Source: Proteles cristata cristata (lineage: Eukaryota > Chordata > Mammalia > Carnivora > Hyaenidae). From it: a DNA stretch of 64,000 bases. The stretch lies in NCBI GenBank assembly GCA_017311185.1, contig JAESUZ010000771.1:1868001-1932000 (forward strand), given 5' to 3'. Both the position numbers and the translations under genes were made by a program. Below are positions 47,301-59,300 of the stretch, in pieces (the first letter of the stretch is position 1; every line of letters starts with the position of its first letter). Below the pieces are notes generated by a model. The model was not told the origin of the DNA, ran no database searches, and worked only from the letters and a program-made list of their open reading frames with translations.

Positions 47301-50300
47301 TCACACGCTCGCCCAGCCGCAGCAGCTGGCTGTCCACGGAAGGGGGTGAGTGAGTGAAGAAGGCCTTGCGCCCTGGGACCGGGGGCGGGGCTGGGGGGGC
47401 TGGAGGCGGGGCCGAGGAGGGTGGTGGGCAAAGGCCCCCCGGCCGGAACCAGGGCTTCTCTTCCTGCTGCCAACCCCATGGGTGCTTCCTTTTCAGGCAG
47501 GGACTCCACCCAGTCCCCCAAGTTGCTCACCCACAAAAGGACCTACAGCGACGAGGCCAGCCAGATGCGCGCGGCTCCGCCCCGCTCCCTGCTGGACCTC
47601 CAGGGCCACCTGGAGGCTGCCTCCCGCTCCTCGCTCTGTGTCAACGGGAGCCACATTTACAACGAGGAGCCCCAGGCCCCCCTGCGGCACCGCAGCTCCA
47701 TCTCGGGCCCGTTCCCACCCTCCAGCGCCCTGCACAGTGTGTCTTCCCGGCCCGCTGAGGAGGGGACTCGGCCCGCAGATGACTCCGGGGCCAGAGGCAG
47801 CCGCAGCGCCAGCAGCTCAGAGGCGCTGCCCGGACAGGAGGAGCTGAGCTCTCAGGCCAAAGTGTTGGCCACTGGGGCCAACCGCTCTGGAGAGGAAGAG
47901 GGGGCCCGGCTCCCAGAGGGAAAGCCAGTACAGGTCGCCACACCCATGGTGGCCTCCTCAGAGGCCTTGGCGGAGAAGGAGGGAGCCCGGAAGGAGGAGC
48001 GGAAGCCCCGGATGGGCCTCTTCCACCACCACCACCAGGGGCTGAGTCGGAGCGAGTTGGGGCGTCGTGGCTCTCTGGGGGAGAAGGGGGGTCCCACGCT
48101 GGGGGCCTCCCCCCACCACTCATCCAGCGGGGAGGAAAAGGCCAAGAGTAGCTGGTTTGGCTTCAGAGAAGCCAAGGAACCAACTCAGAAACCCAGGTAC
48201 GTCCTTGGCAAAACCAGCTTTGCTCCTCGGGGAGGATGCTGGGGTATTTGCAGCCTGGACCCTGGGGCAGGCAGAATGGAGCAGATCGGGTCCTCGGGCA
48301 GGCTGCTGGGGCTCTGGCTTCGCATGGTTGAGTTGGGGAGGGGGGTGCTGTTTCCCTAAGCCAGGGCTGGTTGTTGGCACATGGACGCAGGTAAGTTGCA
48401 AGGGCACAGCGCTTTGGGGGCCCAGTGGACTGAGGAGTCCAGTCTCCTGCTCGTGGGTCTTGCTTCTGAGTTGGCATGCCTACCCCTTGAGGGAGGGGGA
48501 GGAAGGGAAGAAAAGCTGGCAAGGCCATTTGTGTGAATTCTTTGCTTCCCAACCTCCACCTCTTGCCCTCTGGCCTCAAGGTCAGGAAGCCTTGGCAAGT
48601 GGAGAGGCAGGATGGATCCTGTACCTCAGACCCTCCACCTCCAGACCCTCCACCTCCATCCCTCCATCCCCAGCTGCTCCAGCTGGCTCAGTGACCTCTT
48701 CCCCCTGAGCGACGGGAGCCACATCATTGATGCCCCCACCCCTCTTCTCATGTACTCACCCCGAGTTATGCTGTTGGCCTGGCAGGGGGCTGTGGACAAC
48801 TCCCTCGATATCTGTGACCTGCCTTCTGTCCTTGAGACTGTTAGGGCTCTGGCCCTCTCTGTTATCCTTGGTCTTGGCATATGGCAAGTCTGATGATGGC
48901 TGTTCTGTTGTGAATGTGCTGAGTCCCATCCATGAGCAGGGTGCCAGAGTCCTTGAGCTCAGGCTCTAGGAGAGCTCTCAGGATGGTTCTGGTGCTAAGC
49001 AGGATTCTGTACCTCGTTCCACCATTGGGACTGGCTTCCCACACACCCAAGGAATTCTCTGACACCAGCTTGATGTCTTACAATTCAACTCAGTCTGATA
49101 CTATTTACTCGGAGATAGCATCAGACCCCACATAGGCTCAGTCTTGCAGGATTGACCCACCCCTCCTCCACCCCACCCCACCCCAGTCACTTTGGATGCC
49201 TGTTGCAAGTCCAGGTTGTCACTTGTGTGACTGACCAAGCAGCTACAAATCAGAGGTTCCAGTGATCCCCCTCTTTCCTTGGGCTTGATTAATTTGCTAG
49301 AGTGGCTCACAGAACTTGGAAACACTTTGCTTACTAGATCACTGTTTTATTATAAAAGGCTGTAACTGAGGAACAGCCCAATGGAAGAGATACATAGGAC
49401 AAGATATGGGGAAAGGGCACAGGGCTTCCATACTCTCTCCCAGCATGCCACAGCCCCAGCATCTCCATGTGTTCACCGGCCCCTGAAATCCTCAAACCTC
49501 GTTCATTGTAGCTTTTATGGAGACTTCCTCACACAGGCGCTGGTGATCAAATCATTGGCCACTGGTGATTGATTCAATTTCCACCCCCTTTCTCCTCTGC
49601 AGAAATGAGGGCGAGACTGAAAGTTCAACCCTTCTCTTCATGGTTGGTCCCTCTGGCAATGAGCCCCCATCCTTAGGGGCTTTTTAAGAGTCACTGCATC
49701 AACATAAACCGAGTTATGGTATAAAGGGGCTTGTTATGAATAACAAGATACCCATTTCACTTTTATGCCTCTGAAGCATTTTAGGAAATACTGACAAGAG
49801 ACCAAATATTAAAAGATGCTCTTATTGCTTAGGAAATTCCAAGGGTTTTGGAAGCTATGAGCCAAAAACTGTGGACCAAGACCATATATATATGAAAAGT
49901 ATACATTTGGTCATTCAGACGACCAAATTGCAGTATCACAGCTTTGACCCCAACCTGGCCCTTTGACTACTCCTTACTCTGACCATCGGAGGCTGCTGCA
50001 TTGTCCAGCAGGGTGCAGAGAGGGCCACCAGGCATAGGTCCTAGGAGCAGATGTCCTCCCTTCCCAAGGGGGCAGGCCCCAGACAGGCAGTGTTGTCGGG
50101 CTGCTGTTTCTGGTCTCAGTGAGCCTGCCCCTCCCCCGTCCATGGGTCTGTGGGCAAGAGGTGGGGTATGAAGGCTGGGCACAGTGAGAAAGGGTCGAGA
50201 GTGGGCCCTACAGCCATTCCCCAGCAGAGGGGAGAGGACTCCTGCAGTCCTGGTTTTTCTCTTTCCCTGTGGAATTCGAGTCTATGGCTTTGCAGCCCCT

Positions 50301-53300
50301 GGTACGCCACAGATGGGCGGGTGGGGGTGGAGCAGACCCTGGGCGATGCTGCCCTTTCCCTCCCCTGCTATCAGTATATCAGCTTCTGTCCCCGCTTCCC
50401 GCCCCTGCTCACCAGAGCCTGGGGAACTGCCGGCCACCTGCAGCCGTGGAAAGACAGGGAAGAAGGGGATGGGCCCGTCTCAGAAGCCCAGGCTGAGCCT
50501 GTAGCGCTGTGACGACTTAGAGATATTTGTAGGTGGTGGTCTGGAAGGAGGTGGCAGGAGAGCTGGGCAGGGCATTTGCTGGGAGGAGCTAGGGTGCCTG
50601 CGTCACATGGAGCACAGACCATGAGCCCAGTGCTGTTGTCTGTGGGGCATCTCTGGGCCTTTTCCAGGGCGGACAGTTGCTCATGAGGTCATTTCTGTTC
50701 ACGTGCCCAGGCTTTGGGCTCAGACCTCTGCAGGCCATGACTTTGATATTGTCATCTCTCCTGCTTATAGCCTGTTTTCCTAATCCTGGGTCTCCATGTC
50801 TCCCAGTAGCCCTTCAGAGTCCAGAGAAGTTGGCTCATTTACAGACTTAAGGAAGCTGAGATTTTTGCCCTTCTCCTTGAATTCTGAGCTTGTCCTCAGC
50901 AGGATGGAGGCCATCCAGGCATTTCTTCCCTTCTGAGGCTCATTTGAGGGCATAGACCACCAGGGCAGGCTCTGTGGCCTTGCATCCAGGCTGGGTGGGG
51001 TGGGAGGGCTGTTTTTTTTGTCAAGTGGCCTGGCCTGGACAGGTGTGATACCTGTACAGTGAGTCCATCCACATCACCCTGGCCCCGGGCCTTGACAGAG
51101 CCAGGAAGGTGGTCTGGAAGAAACCACTGCTGGTACTTGCCCAGAGGGCTTCCTCTGGGCTTTTGAGGAGAGAATGAGAGGTGAGCTAATTTGGCAGGAA
51201 GCTGTAGGCCAGACACCCGCAACTGGAGTGGCCAAAGGTAGCTGCAGGCCCCGCTGGGGCTCTGAAGTCTATCCACAGGCTCAGAGCTTCGGGGCACCTG
51301 TGCCCCAGGGTGGAGGGCTACCATTGCGGATTGCGGGGTGTTCCTCACTGGGAAGGGCAGCGGCGCCCTCTAGTGCTCCCATGTGGCACTGGTGCCCCTG
51401 GGAGAGGCCAGAAGCAGTATGTGTTGGGTGTGCAGTCTCCAGGAAAAAAAACTGGTGCTCTTGGAGAAGCCAGTGGCTGGAAGAGAAGGAACACGGGTCT
51501 GAAGGGCTGAGAAGATGGTCCTCCTTTTCCTCCTGGCCTGGCCCTCGCCTGCCAGGCCCATGGCTGTCACACTAGGCCCCTCCCAGTGTGCCTGGGGGTG
51601 GGGGTGGTAGTTGAGACTCACTCAGCCCTGCTTATCAGCCCCGCTGTCGCCGTGCCTCTTGGGCTGCAGCACGAGCTCCTTACTGTGTGTTTGAGGACTG
51701 TCAGGACCAAGCGTGTTCAGCCCACCAGAGCCAAACAGAGCTGTCTTTGTGTCTGGCCCTCTCTGACCCCTTTAGAGTATAAGCTTCCTGTGGGCAGGCC
51801 ACCCTGGAGCTCTCCTGCCCTGGCCCCTTCACACTAATTGTAGAACCCTGTGTACAGTAGGGGATCAAGTGCTGGATGCAGATATTTTTTTAATTGGGGT
51901 GAGTGTGGTACAGTATGGGAGCAAGTGTATTGTGGTGGCCTTTGGTGGTCTGTGCATCTGTCCTGGCCCCTCACCAGGAGTGGTGACACCGAGGTCCCAA
52001 TGAGCCCTGAGTGTGCAGGGGCTGGCGAAAGCTCAGAGGTGCAGTGGCATTCCCAGTGGGGTAAACGAAGGATATGAAGTGTATCCAGTGGCCTAGAGTT
52101 AGTGTGGCCATACATCCTGTTTGTGCCTGTTTTCCTGGTATAGTTAATATTGCCCTTTTACTATATTAAAAACATTCTGGTTTAGAAGATAAATTATGTG
52201 GTGTCCTATTTATAGCTCCCTAGGCCCCTCTTTGTCACCCCATTGTGCTCAGATGATGGGAGAGGACACGCCCAGTCTCTTGGACACCTTTCCGAGGCAT
52301 CAGGCACATCTCAGGAGGGCACCAGGAAATCATGCCTCAGGAGGGATGGCTAAAGGGCCTGTTGGCTGGGGGTGTATGCCTCGAAGGCTGGCTTCGACCT
52401 TCTGGGGGACTGCCCGGTGGAGAGCCTTTGCAGAGCCACCTCTGGGACCAGTGTGTGGAAATTACAAGGACACACAGCTCATCTCAGCCTAAGGGGGAGC
52501 TGTCCACCAGTGAGACCCAGCCTCTAGCTACAGAGGTGGCCTGGTGATGCAGTAAGTGGCCTAGCAGTGGCAATGTTTAAGTAGAGGGGCTGTTGGAGAG
52601 AAGGGGGGATGCCGGCATTAAGGGGTGGGTTCCACCAGTTGTCCTAAGGTTCCCACAGCCCTAAAGTTTTATTCCCTCAGGTTACTAGGGCGGAGACATT
52701 TGGACCTCTGATTTCTTTCCCCAACCTTGTTCCTAGAAAGACAAGACAAGTCAGTGTATGTTGACATCCTCGGTGCGTGGTGGGGGCTGGCACTGTGCTG
52801 GGCTGGCACTGTGGGTTCTGACCTCAGAGTATAACCTGGGGAGATAACCACATGTGGGAACGTGTCAGCTCTGTGCCAGGTAGAACAGTAGGGAGGGGAA
52901 ATTTTAAAGTGAGAACCCTGAGTGTGCACCTGGGGTCGAACAAGGGGACGGGAGGCATGGGGGGGAGGGGAGGGGGCGTTACTGGGCAGGAGGGGTGGAC
53001 GGGATGCTCTCAGAAGTGCCGCCAACTCTTGGGATCCTGCTGGGCCTGGCACCTGGAGTCCCTTCCTCTAGGGAGAGCCCTTTGCTAGTTCCATACCAAC
53101 GGGTTTGTGTGTACCTCTGGGGAGCCGGTGGGGGGAGGGTGCTAGCCTAGCCTGGCGCTCCCGGCCTCCTTCCTGCTCGCTCGCTGCCTCCTGCCCTGCA
53201 ATTCTGACTGCCAGCCAGATTGCAGTGAGACCACAAGGGTGAGTGGGGCCAGGCCAAGGCTGAGGGGAGTGCAGAGCCCAGTTAGGTGCTATTTAATGTT

Positions 53301-56300
53301 GATGGGGCTCTCTTCCTTCAGACCCCTTGGGTTACTTGTCATGAAGGGACTGGAGAGAGAAGTCGCTCAGAGTAGCTCTGTTCCTGGGGACTGAGCCCTG
53401 CTGGTACAGCTGGATTGTGTCTGGTATGGGTGCTCCAGGTGGGGGGCAGGCTGAGGGCAGGGCCTTGACCCACGTGGTGGGACATTGCTCTCCGTGGTCC
53501 CCAAGGTAGGCACTTGCTTGGCGTTTGTGGGGCTTAGGACTCTGGGCCCAGGATTTGCCCTCTTTTGGTATCTTCACCATGTCAGGACCACAGAGGCAGA
53601 GCAGTGCTGGGAAGCCTGGTGGGTTGGGAGTCGATGGGACTCTCTTACCCTCTACCCCGCACCCAATCTCTAGGTGGTAGCATGAGGCCAAGAAGCCGCA
53701 CTTGGATGAGGAGTTAGTATAGGGGAGAAGAGTCAGGAGAGTCTCTGGAAGCTGGATTCTTAAGCGAAACCCAGAGTTGGGGACCTGGCCAGATCCCAGA
53801 GTCTGTGGCTGGGATCACAGACTCACAGACTGTCGTGGGAAGCCCACCTTTGCTGCTGGTTGAACTGGATTCCTTCCCGTTGCCTGCCCCCCGTGCCTGC
53901 GGACAAGCCGGCCCTGCCTCTGCCCTGCTCTGTCTGGGCCCTGGTTTCCCAGAAGAATCCTGGTGAACTCCAGACTTCCCGGCTACCTTCGTAGGTGCCC
54001 CTCCCACCCCAGCTTGCATTCCATACAAGCTGGTCAGTGAAACCTGGCTTCTGCTCCCCAACTACCACCCCCCTGCCCCTGTGCCTGCCCCCAGTGTTTC
54101 CCTGGGGGAAACAGCAGCGTGAGTGGAGAAGATGGAGATGAAGGAGTTCCCCAGGATAATCACCTGGGCAGGGGCCGCAGAATGGGGGTCTTGGGGCTTA
54201 GACTGGGGGCTGGAAGATGGGACTCAGGGAGTAGGCGAGGAAACCGTGGTCTGGACCTAATAGGTGGGCTCAGCTACCAGGCAGCTGTAAACCACTGTCA
54301 GAGTCCAGAGTCCTGAAAACTGGGGCATGGGGCCCCCCTTTTAACCTGCACTGCCTTCCTGGTTTTCTGTTTCCTGGGCTGTCCTGGGGAAGCCAAGAAA
54401 TCAAGTTTCGAAGCCTGCCCCAGCCCACAGCCCTACAGTCAGCTGTGCACCATAGGTAAGGTGCAGGTGCAGGGAGTGCTCCCTCTTGGAGAGGACTCTG
54501 GTGGTGGGGGTCCAGCAAGTGTTCACCAGTGTCTGTGGGAGTGGAGGTTCACTGCCATGGAATGGATTTCCCAGGGGAGCCAGTGACCTATCTGTGTGGG
54601 GGTATAAGTGGGGGACATGGTGAAGATACCAAAAGAGGGCAAATCTTGGGCCCAGAGTCCTAAGCCCCACAAACAAATCCCCCTCTGGGGTGCCCCTGGT
54701 GACACTAGAGTTGCTGCTGCCGCCTTCCGGCCTTTGTCTCCTGAGCAGGGCTGCTCGCAAGGCTGGCCTGTGGGTGCCCTTGGTGACGGGCCCCCTCTGC
54801 AGGGTGCTGGGCCATGTGGATGCCTGACAGCAGACATCCTCAGCACTGTCTTGCTGTCCATCTGGGCGGGTTACGGAACCCCCGCAAGAAATGAAAGGGG
54901 TGGGTTCTTTTTACGGCCATCTTCCCATGCCTGATGACTGCGCCATCATTACGTCCTGTTTCTGCAAGGCGTCAGCGGAACACACCTGCTTCAGCAGTCA
55001 GAGTGCCAGGCGCCCTGCTAGGTTCTATTAGCACTGGATCTAATAGACCCAGCCGGATCTCAGATCTCGAGGCCTGGCCTTTCCCTGGTCTCCTTATCCT
55101 CTCCAAGCACCTGGTATTTTTTTCCTCTCTCGGTCCTTAAAGGGATATAGGGCACTTTCTGATTGGTTCTGTAGACATGAGTCTGGTGTTGAGTAGGCAC
55201 TTCAGCATGTGGGCCAGTTAAAGAACACTTAGTTTTGGCTGGGATCCTGGCTGTAAAGTGGGATTATTGCTTTCTGGGGTTGGCGTGAGGATTCAATGAG
55301 CTGTCCAGCATCTTCCTCCTTGAGCAGCACCTAATAATGTCACCTGTTGGGGCCTTCCCTTTGTCTCCCGGCCCACATACCTGAACCCAGGTACCAGGCA
55401 TGTAGTACCTCGCCCAAGGCAGGTAGGGGGCAGGCGTGTGGTCTTCAGCAGGGGCGTTTCCAGTCTTGGCATTAACCAGGAGGCTCACGGTTTTGTCTCC
55501 CTCCACAGCCTGGACGTGTCTCCTCAGGTAGAACCTGACCCAGCTGCTCTTCCTCACCACCTCCCCTGCTCCCCCTGTGCTACGGCCCCCCCCACTCCTG
55601 CTCCCACCGCTGCTCCCATGCTAAGCACTAACCTTTTTGCAGCCGCCTCCCCCGCTGCTGCCACTGCTGCCGCCGCCTCCGCCGCCCCTGAAGCCACCCC
55701 ATCTGGATTCTTGGGTCTCACCAACCCGTTCCTCACCTCCATGCAGAGCAACCCTTTCTTCGAGGAACTCATAGCCGACATAGCACTAAACTCTCCTTCA
55801 CCTGCTCCCTCTCTCCCCAGTGCCTCGAGGGCCAGCCCCACCCCCCTGGCCTCCCCTGGGAAAGCCCCGCCTGAGTGGGACGACACCTTCAACGTCTTTG
55901 CTGCCAGCAGGCTGCGTCCAGAGGCCAGGAGCAAGATCCTGGCCCCTGCAGGAGTGGGGCTGGAGGTGACTGGGCTGCAAGACCAAGGCTGTGGGGCCAT
56001 GACAATGAAGGCAGCTGAGCCCCGGGGGGACCCTGGGGGAGGAGGAAGAGGTGGGAGCAGCGTGTGGCTGGAGCCCAGGGTTCCTCTGGACTTGGGACTG
56101 GACCGCCAGAGCGTGAGCGCGGCTGACCTGGGGCCCCTTGGGTCAGTAGGGGCCGGCCTGCCCTCTACGTCAGCCCAGCTGCACCCGAGAGCCTCGGACT
56201 CTGAAGCAGACAGGGAGCCACCAGCCCCAGCAGGGGAAGCAGGGCAGAGTCCAGCAGAGAGTGCGACATCTCTCTTTAGCTCTCCAGAAGTGATCAGTGT

Positions 56301-59300
56301 GTGGGAAAGGCTGCCTGACCCAGACGATGCCCCCGAGGGCCGGGAGGAGGCCTCCCGAGGCGAAGGCCAGCGTTTGCATGAGCTCAATACAGCTGAAGAT
56401 TCATGGCCTTGGGATGTGGTCACCATTTCTCCTGCAGCTGAGATGTCCTCACCGGTCCTGCGGGGAGAGTCTGATGAGCAGCCGCCTTCCGAGATGCACC
56501 CAGAGTCACCAGAAGCTGTGAGCCCCAAGGGGAGTGAGGGGCCTCCCCCACTGGAGCCTGAGCCTGAGCCCGAGCCTGAGCCCCAAACTGAGCAGGTGCT
56601 GGACAAGGAACTGCAGCCCAGCAGGCCACCTCCCAAGCCGCCACGCCTCTTCACAGCCTCAGATTCCCAGGAGAAGGAGGACCAGGAGGCGGTGGCTGGT
56701 GTGGGGGGGCTGAGAAGCAGGGGGGCAGAGACAGGAGGAGAAGACGACCTTCCAAATATGCTGGCTGCTGGTCTGCAGGAGGCCAAGGAGGAGGGCGAGG
56801 CACCTGGGTCGGAGTCTGACAGCCATTCTTCCGGAACCCTGCTGGGTGGGCCAGGCCTGGAAGATGTAGTGGAGGGTGCCAGCCCTCCTGTGTCTGGGCC
56901 CTACTTATCCCTGCCCTCTAGCCCCACACCCCGTTACTCAGAGAGCTTGGCTCCTCAGAGTCAGCAGATCTGGGAGGCTCCAGAGAAAGGAGGGAGTCCT
57001 GAGGGTTCTGAGGCCCAGAGCCAAGGACCAGTGGGAGAGGAGCTTGGGCCCCTGCCAGGTGGCTCCCAGCACACTGACCTCTGGGCCTCAGAGGAGGATG
57101 CCTTGAACCCCTTTTTGTCTCAAGGGAACCAAGACCCCCCCAGTCTCCCGTCCACATCTCCTCCAGTGTCCAGGGAATCTTCCATCCTCTCTGGTCCAGA
57201 AGAGCTGCCCACGCCCCCAGAGCCTGCTTTTCCACCGCCCCCTCTCCCGCACTGGGCCAGCCATCACCATGGGGGGCCCAGCCCTCCATGCTCCCCTCTT
57301 CCTGGAGCTCGGCCCCTGACTTCTTCCTCCTCACCCCCTGAGGAGCCGGCCTCCTCCCCTGGGGGCTCCCCTGCCCCACTTGGGGAGGACCACGCTGCAA
57401 CCACCCCAGCCTCCCCGCTTGTGCTTCTGCCCTTGGAGACACGACCAGCTGAGGAGCCACAGCCCAGTGCCAGGTGAGCGGTGAGCTGCCACCCTGAGAA
57501 TACTCTGCCAGAGGAGGTGGGCGGAGGGGGGGCACAGCAGCCCAGGGGCTAGCGTGTTCACATTCCAGCCTCAGCCCTTCCAGGGGCAGATGAAGGGCTC
57601 CTTTACCCTGAGGCAGGGTAGGGGAGGCTTTGAAGAAAGGAGCCCTTCTGCGGCACCTGTTCTGAAGCTGTCTCCTTGGATCCTTGGGCAAGCAGAGGTC
57701 CAGGGGGTGAAGAATATAGTGGGGAGATCCACTGTGGGCCGACAGGGGAAGGGGGATGAGAGTTCAGGCACTCAGCTGCAAGGGGAGCTGGGTTTTGGGG
57801 GCAGAGAAGCTTGTCATGGGGGCCACGTCCTCTGCCGCAGGCCCAGGAGAACAGGCTGTGGGAGGCAGAGAGCCAAGGAGGGACCGATATAGAGGTCAGT
57901 CGGAGAGAAAGCCCAAGAGCTGCTTAGAGGACAGAAGAACACAAACACCCACTCCCCCACTCAGAAGAAAGGGTCTGTAGCCCCATTAGTTGCCTCATTG
58001 GTTTGTATCTGTACCTTTTCAGTGGGTGGGACTGTGCTGAGTGGACACTGGATGCCTGTGTGATTGTGGTCACCATGGCATTAACCTGTTTTGGAAGATT
58101 GCTTGAGGCCGTGACCTCCCCAGGTTGACTGGTGCAGGGTGACCAGAGCTGAGGTCTGGAGACCCAGGTCACTTGGGGTTGATGGGGAGCAGCGAAGTGT
58201 AGTGCTCTAGGAGCCCTGAGTGAAGTAGGGGAGTAAAGGGGGCTGCATTTTCTGCTGAATAGAGCAGGGTGAGGGTCTTGAGGAGCAGGACAGGCTCCTG
58301 GACTAGAGCCCCCAGCCCACTGGCTCATACATTTAGTTTTCCAAATTCATGGAGCACCCACTGTGTGTCAGACACTAAACAGAGATGAAAGTCATGCCTG
58401 GAGAGTGCCCAATCCAGTGAGCAAGACAGAAGTGCACGCAGGAAGAGCCGGTCCACGGCGCGCATGCTGATGTGCCAAAAGTGGCAGGGAAGGAGTTTGG
58501 GCTACCCTCGAGTGCTGTTCCAGTGGTCTGTGGTGAAAGTAGAGGTGGGGGAGAGGAGGTGGTCACGGCTTCCTTGCTCTGATGACGGTGTCCTTAGCTG
58601 GCCCTGCTGTATTCATCCTCACTTCTAATTATACTCACCAGCTTTAGGAAGCTGTATTCCCTTCAGAGCTGGCTTCATGTAGAACTCAGCATGTTCCTTA
58701 CATCACGATGTAGATGGGCCAAATAGAGCTATCCCCATTTCTCAAATGAGGAAATGGGAGTCCTTGAGAGCTGTGGGGTCCAGGGTCCCTCCGATGTGTG
58801 GGGGCAATCAGATTGAGAGCCCAGGACCTGTTCAGGGTTTCTTTATGCCACCCCGGTATTCCTCTCTCCCCAGGCACAGCCCATAGGTAGCTCTAGAGCA
58901 GCTTTTAAGCTCCTGTCCCTAATGCAAACTCTTGGTTGGTTTTCCCTGCTCTCTAGCCCCTCCCTGGCCTCTCTGCCACTCTTCTCAGGTTTTGAGACTG
59001 AATCCATGGCCCTGTCCTGAGGAGCAGAGTTGGCTTCTCTGGGTCTGGGCACTCCCTCCTCCAATGGAGCTCAGGGCTTTGGGCTAAGCCAGTTTGCTTC
59101 CTACTTCTGAATAGTCCAAACCCTGGGAAAAGGTTAGTTGATTTGAGGGCCTGCTGCTTGCAGTTTGCATACCTGTCACAGGTACAGGTGCTGGGGGATC
59201 CCAGAGCAGGGTCACTTGTGCCAGCTTGGGGGAATCAGGAAAGTTTCCTAGGGGAAGTGGCCTTGCATAGCTTTGAAATATGAAGAGGAGTTAGTAGGCC

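Larger units (their letters stand above)
48197..55508 (+). other. RAB11FIP5: RAB11FIP5 intron upstream of the cassette exon
   Basis: 7.3 kb with no can-SINE found. It holds a possible old LTR-like remnant (about 49010-49620), C-rich tracts (49150-49182), a GC-rich patch with a donor-like site (53100-53240) and a 61-base inverted repeat (53523-53583 with 54614-54674). No additional conserved coding exon was recognised. Confidence 0.8.

Noticed and set aside
46775..47536. 253-codon open frame on the minus strand
   Set aside because: It is the antisense shadow of exon 2, intron 2 and the start of exon 3. There is no independent evidence for a gene.
48067..48708. 213-codon open frame overlapping the end of exon 3 and running into the intron
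   Set aside because: It is out of frame with the recognised protein and continues through the clear donor at 48196/48197. There are no conserved motifs.
51835..52115. Minus-strand open frame in the intron upstream of the cassette exon
   Set aside because: It has no family similarity, no splice context and overlaps a similar-size frame on the other strand.
55554..56786. 410-codon open frame on the minus strand
   Set aside because: It lies wholly opposite the cassette exon of RAB11FIP5. It is a by-product of GC-rich, stop-poor codon use there and shows no recognisable domain or promoter.
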